Source: Actinomycetota bacterium (GTDB taxonomy: Bacteria > Actinomycetota > Actinomycetes > UBA12327). Taken from it: a DNA stretch of 5,347 nt. The notes beneath the pieces were generated by a model, which did no database searches, had not been told where the DNA came from, and was given only the letters and a program-made list of their open reading frames with translations. The first letter of the stretch is position 1; each line of letters opens with the position of its first letter. This document shows, one piece after another, positions 4,451-5,347 of the stretch. The stretch is taken from positions 1 through 5,347 of the forward strand of contig DPWC01000223.1 in the NCBI GenBank assembly GCA_003529305.1, read 5' to 3'. The translations under genes and the position numbers were made by a program.

Positions 4451-5347
4451 CGCGGCAGCATCCTTGGATCGGTCCAGAACAGCGCCGACATGTTGCTTGG
4501 TGCCCTTCAGAGGATCCGAGGTAGCGATCCGCTGCAGTGCATCGCGACCAGCGATGTCGAAGACGATGGAATCCCACGACGCGGCAAAGATCGAGTCGGC
4601 GAATCGTCGCAAGCATTCGCCGCGGAACCACGCTCGAGTGTCCTCGGGCGGTCGCAGAACGGCTTCCTCCGCCTGTTCATCCGTGACCAAAGTGCGCATG
4701 CGACCCGAGGTGACCAAGGTGTGATAGAGGCCCTTCTCGGGTCGAATGTCGTGATACTGCAGGTCAATCAGCGCCAGCTTTGGATCGTCCCAATCCAGAT
4801 TGCCGCGGCGACGATAACCCTCCAGTAGATTCAATTTCGCGGGCCAATCCAGTTCACCGGCAAGCGAGAGCGGATCGTCGCCCAAAATGTTGAGGACTCT
4901 GCCCCACTCGTGCACAACCTGCTCTGCGCCACCGTCGGAGGAATCCAGCCCGCCAGCTTCGATGGCGGCGGTGATGGCCTCAAGGTAGTAGTCCTGAATC
5001 TCCAAGGCGGTCATCCGGCGACCATCGGATAACCGAATCCTGTGCTGCAACAAATGGTCGTGCGAGACCTCTTGGATTTCACGCACCGGATCGGCGATCT
5101 CGGGAAGCCCGTCAAGCCCCCCAGCCTCGATCGCACCGAGTACCAGACTCGTCGTGCCCAATTTGAGGAAACTCGCCAACTGCGACATGTTGGCATCACC
5201 AACGATCACATGAAATCTGCGGTGCATGGCCGGATCAGCGTGTGGCTCATCGCGGGTATTGATGATCGGCCGCTTCACTGTGGTTTCTAGGCCCACTTCG
5301 GCCTCCATGAAGTCGGCACGCTGGCTCAATTGGAAGCCCAGACCCCG
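4421..5347 (-). CDS. dop: Pup deamidase/depupylase Dop (partial, N-terminus beyond right edge)
   Basis: Dop deamidates the C-terminal Gln of Pup to Glu, making it ligatable, and also cleaves Pup from substrates; it is ATP-dependent for folding/activity and related to the ligase PafA. 308 C-terminal residues are visible of about 500, in an open frame to the window edge. Conserved blocks: LSQRADFMEAEVGLETT near the visible start, RPIINTRDEPHAD at 26-38, FHVIVGDANMS at 45-55, REIQEVSHDHLLQH, ELDWPAKLNLLEGYR, LIDLQYHDIRPEKGLY, RGECLRRFADS, AASWDSIVFD and LKGTKQHVG near the C-terminus. EVGLETT before KRPIINTRDEP favours Dop over PafA, whose equivalent stretch is, as I recall, closer to SSATTRSRP; the nearby pup gene agrees. 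The N-terminal catalytic residues are outside the window. It ends within the ferredoxin gene on the opposite strand and is separated from pup by the redox operon. Confidence 0.93.
   Translation of the reverse strand, partial: RGLGFQLSQRADFMEAEVGLETTVKRPIINTRDEPHADPAMHRRFHVIVGDANMSQLASFLKLGTTSLVLGAIEAGGLDGLPEIADPVREIQEVSHDHLLQHRIRLSDGRRMTALEIQDYYLEAITAAIEAGGLDSSDGGAEQVVHEWGRVLNILGDDPLSLAGELDWPAKLNLLEGYRRRGNLDWDDPKLALIDLQYHDIRPEKGLYHTLVTSGRMRTLVTDEQAEEAVLRPPEDTRAWFRGECLRRFADSIFAASWDSIVFDIAGRDALQRIATSDPLKGTKQHVGAVLDRSKDAAALVDALQPES

Noticed and set aside
4421..5347. PafA (Pup ligase) instead of Dop
   Set aside because: The two are homologous, but EVGLETT before KRPIINTRDEP and the pup neighbourhood fit Dop better. 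The N-terminus, which would settle it, is outside the window.

Overview
The window comes from an actinobacterium that has a Pup-proteasome system. The minus strand carries three recognisable parts of it: the C-terminal part of dop (right edge), complete pup, and most of prcB (left edge). Base composition is moderately GC-rich, and TTA leucine codons occur in several genes (four were noted in apbE, the membrane gene and the NuoF-like gene). This argues against a very high-GC actinomycete such as Streptomyces, but the sequence does not allow a closer assignment.

Layout: 1-638 is prcB on the minus strand, running off the left edge. 635-835 is pup on the minus strand, overlapping prcB by 4 bases (GTGA). 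836-1025 is a divergent intergenic region that must hold the promoters for pup-prcB leftwards and for a plus-strand operon rightwards. 1026-4450 is a tight plus-strand operon of five genes in which every junction is a 4-base ATGA or GTGA overlap: a small Ala/Ser-rich exported or membrane-anchored protein, a flavin transferase of the ApbE family, a ferric-reductase-like five-helix membrane cytochrome, a NuoF-like flavin/Fe-S protein with an SLBB domain, and a small [3Fe-4S]-type ferredoxin. 4421-5347 is dop on the minus strand, running off the right edge and converging on the ferredoxin gene with a 30-base tail-to-tail overlap.

How the genes may work together: Dop deamidates the C-terminal Gln of Pup to Glu (and removes Pup from substrates), and PrcB is the catalytic beta subunit of the 20S proteasome. 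The plus-strand operon looks like a self-contained electron-transfer module. By inference, NAD(P)H would be oxidised by the NuoF-like protein, electrons would pass to the ferredoxin, then through two b hemes of the membrane protein to the outer face. ApbE would attach FMN covalently to an acceptor protein. No standard FMN-binding-domain acceptor is encoded in the window; the only exported protein in the operon is the unrecognised first gene.

The main point of interest is the arrangement. In most actinobacteria dop lies directly upstream of pup on the same strand. Here a 3.4-kb redox operon on the opposite strand sits between them. No tRNA, rRNA, CRISPR array, insertion sequence or clear terminator was seen.
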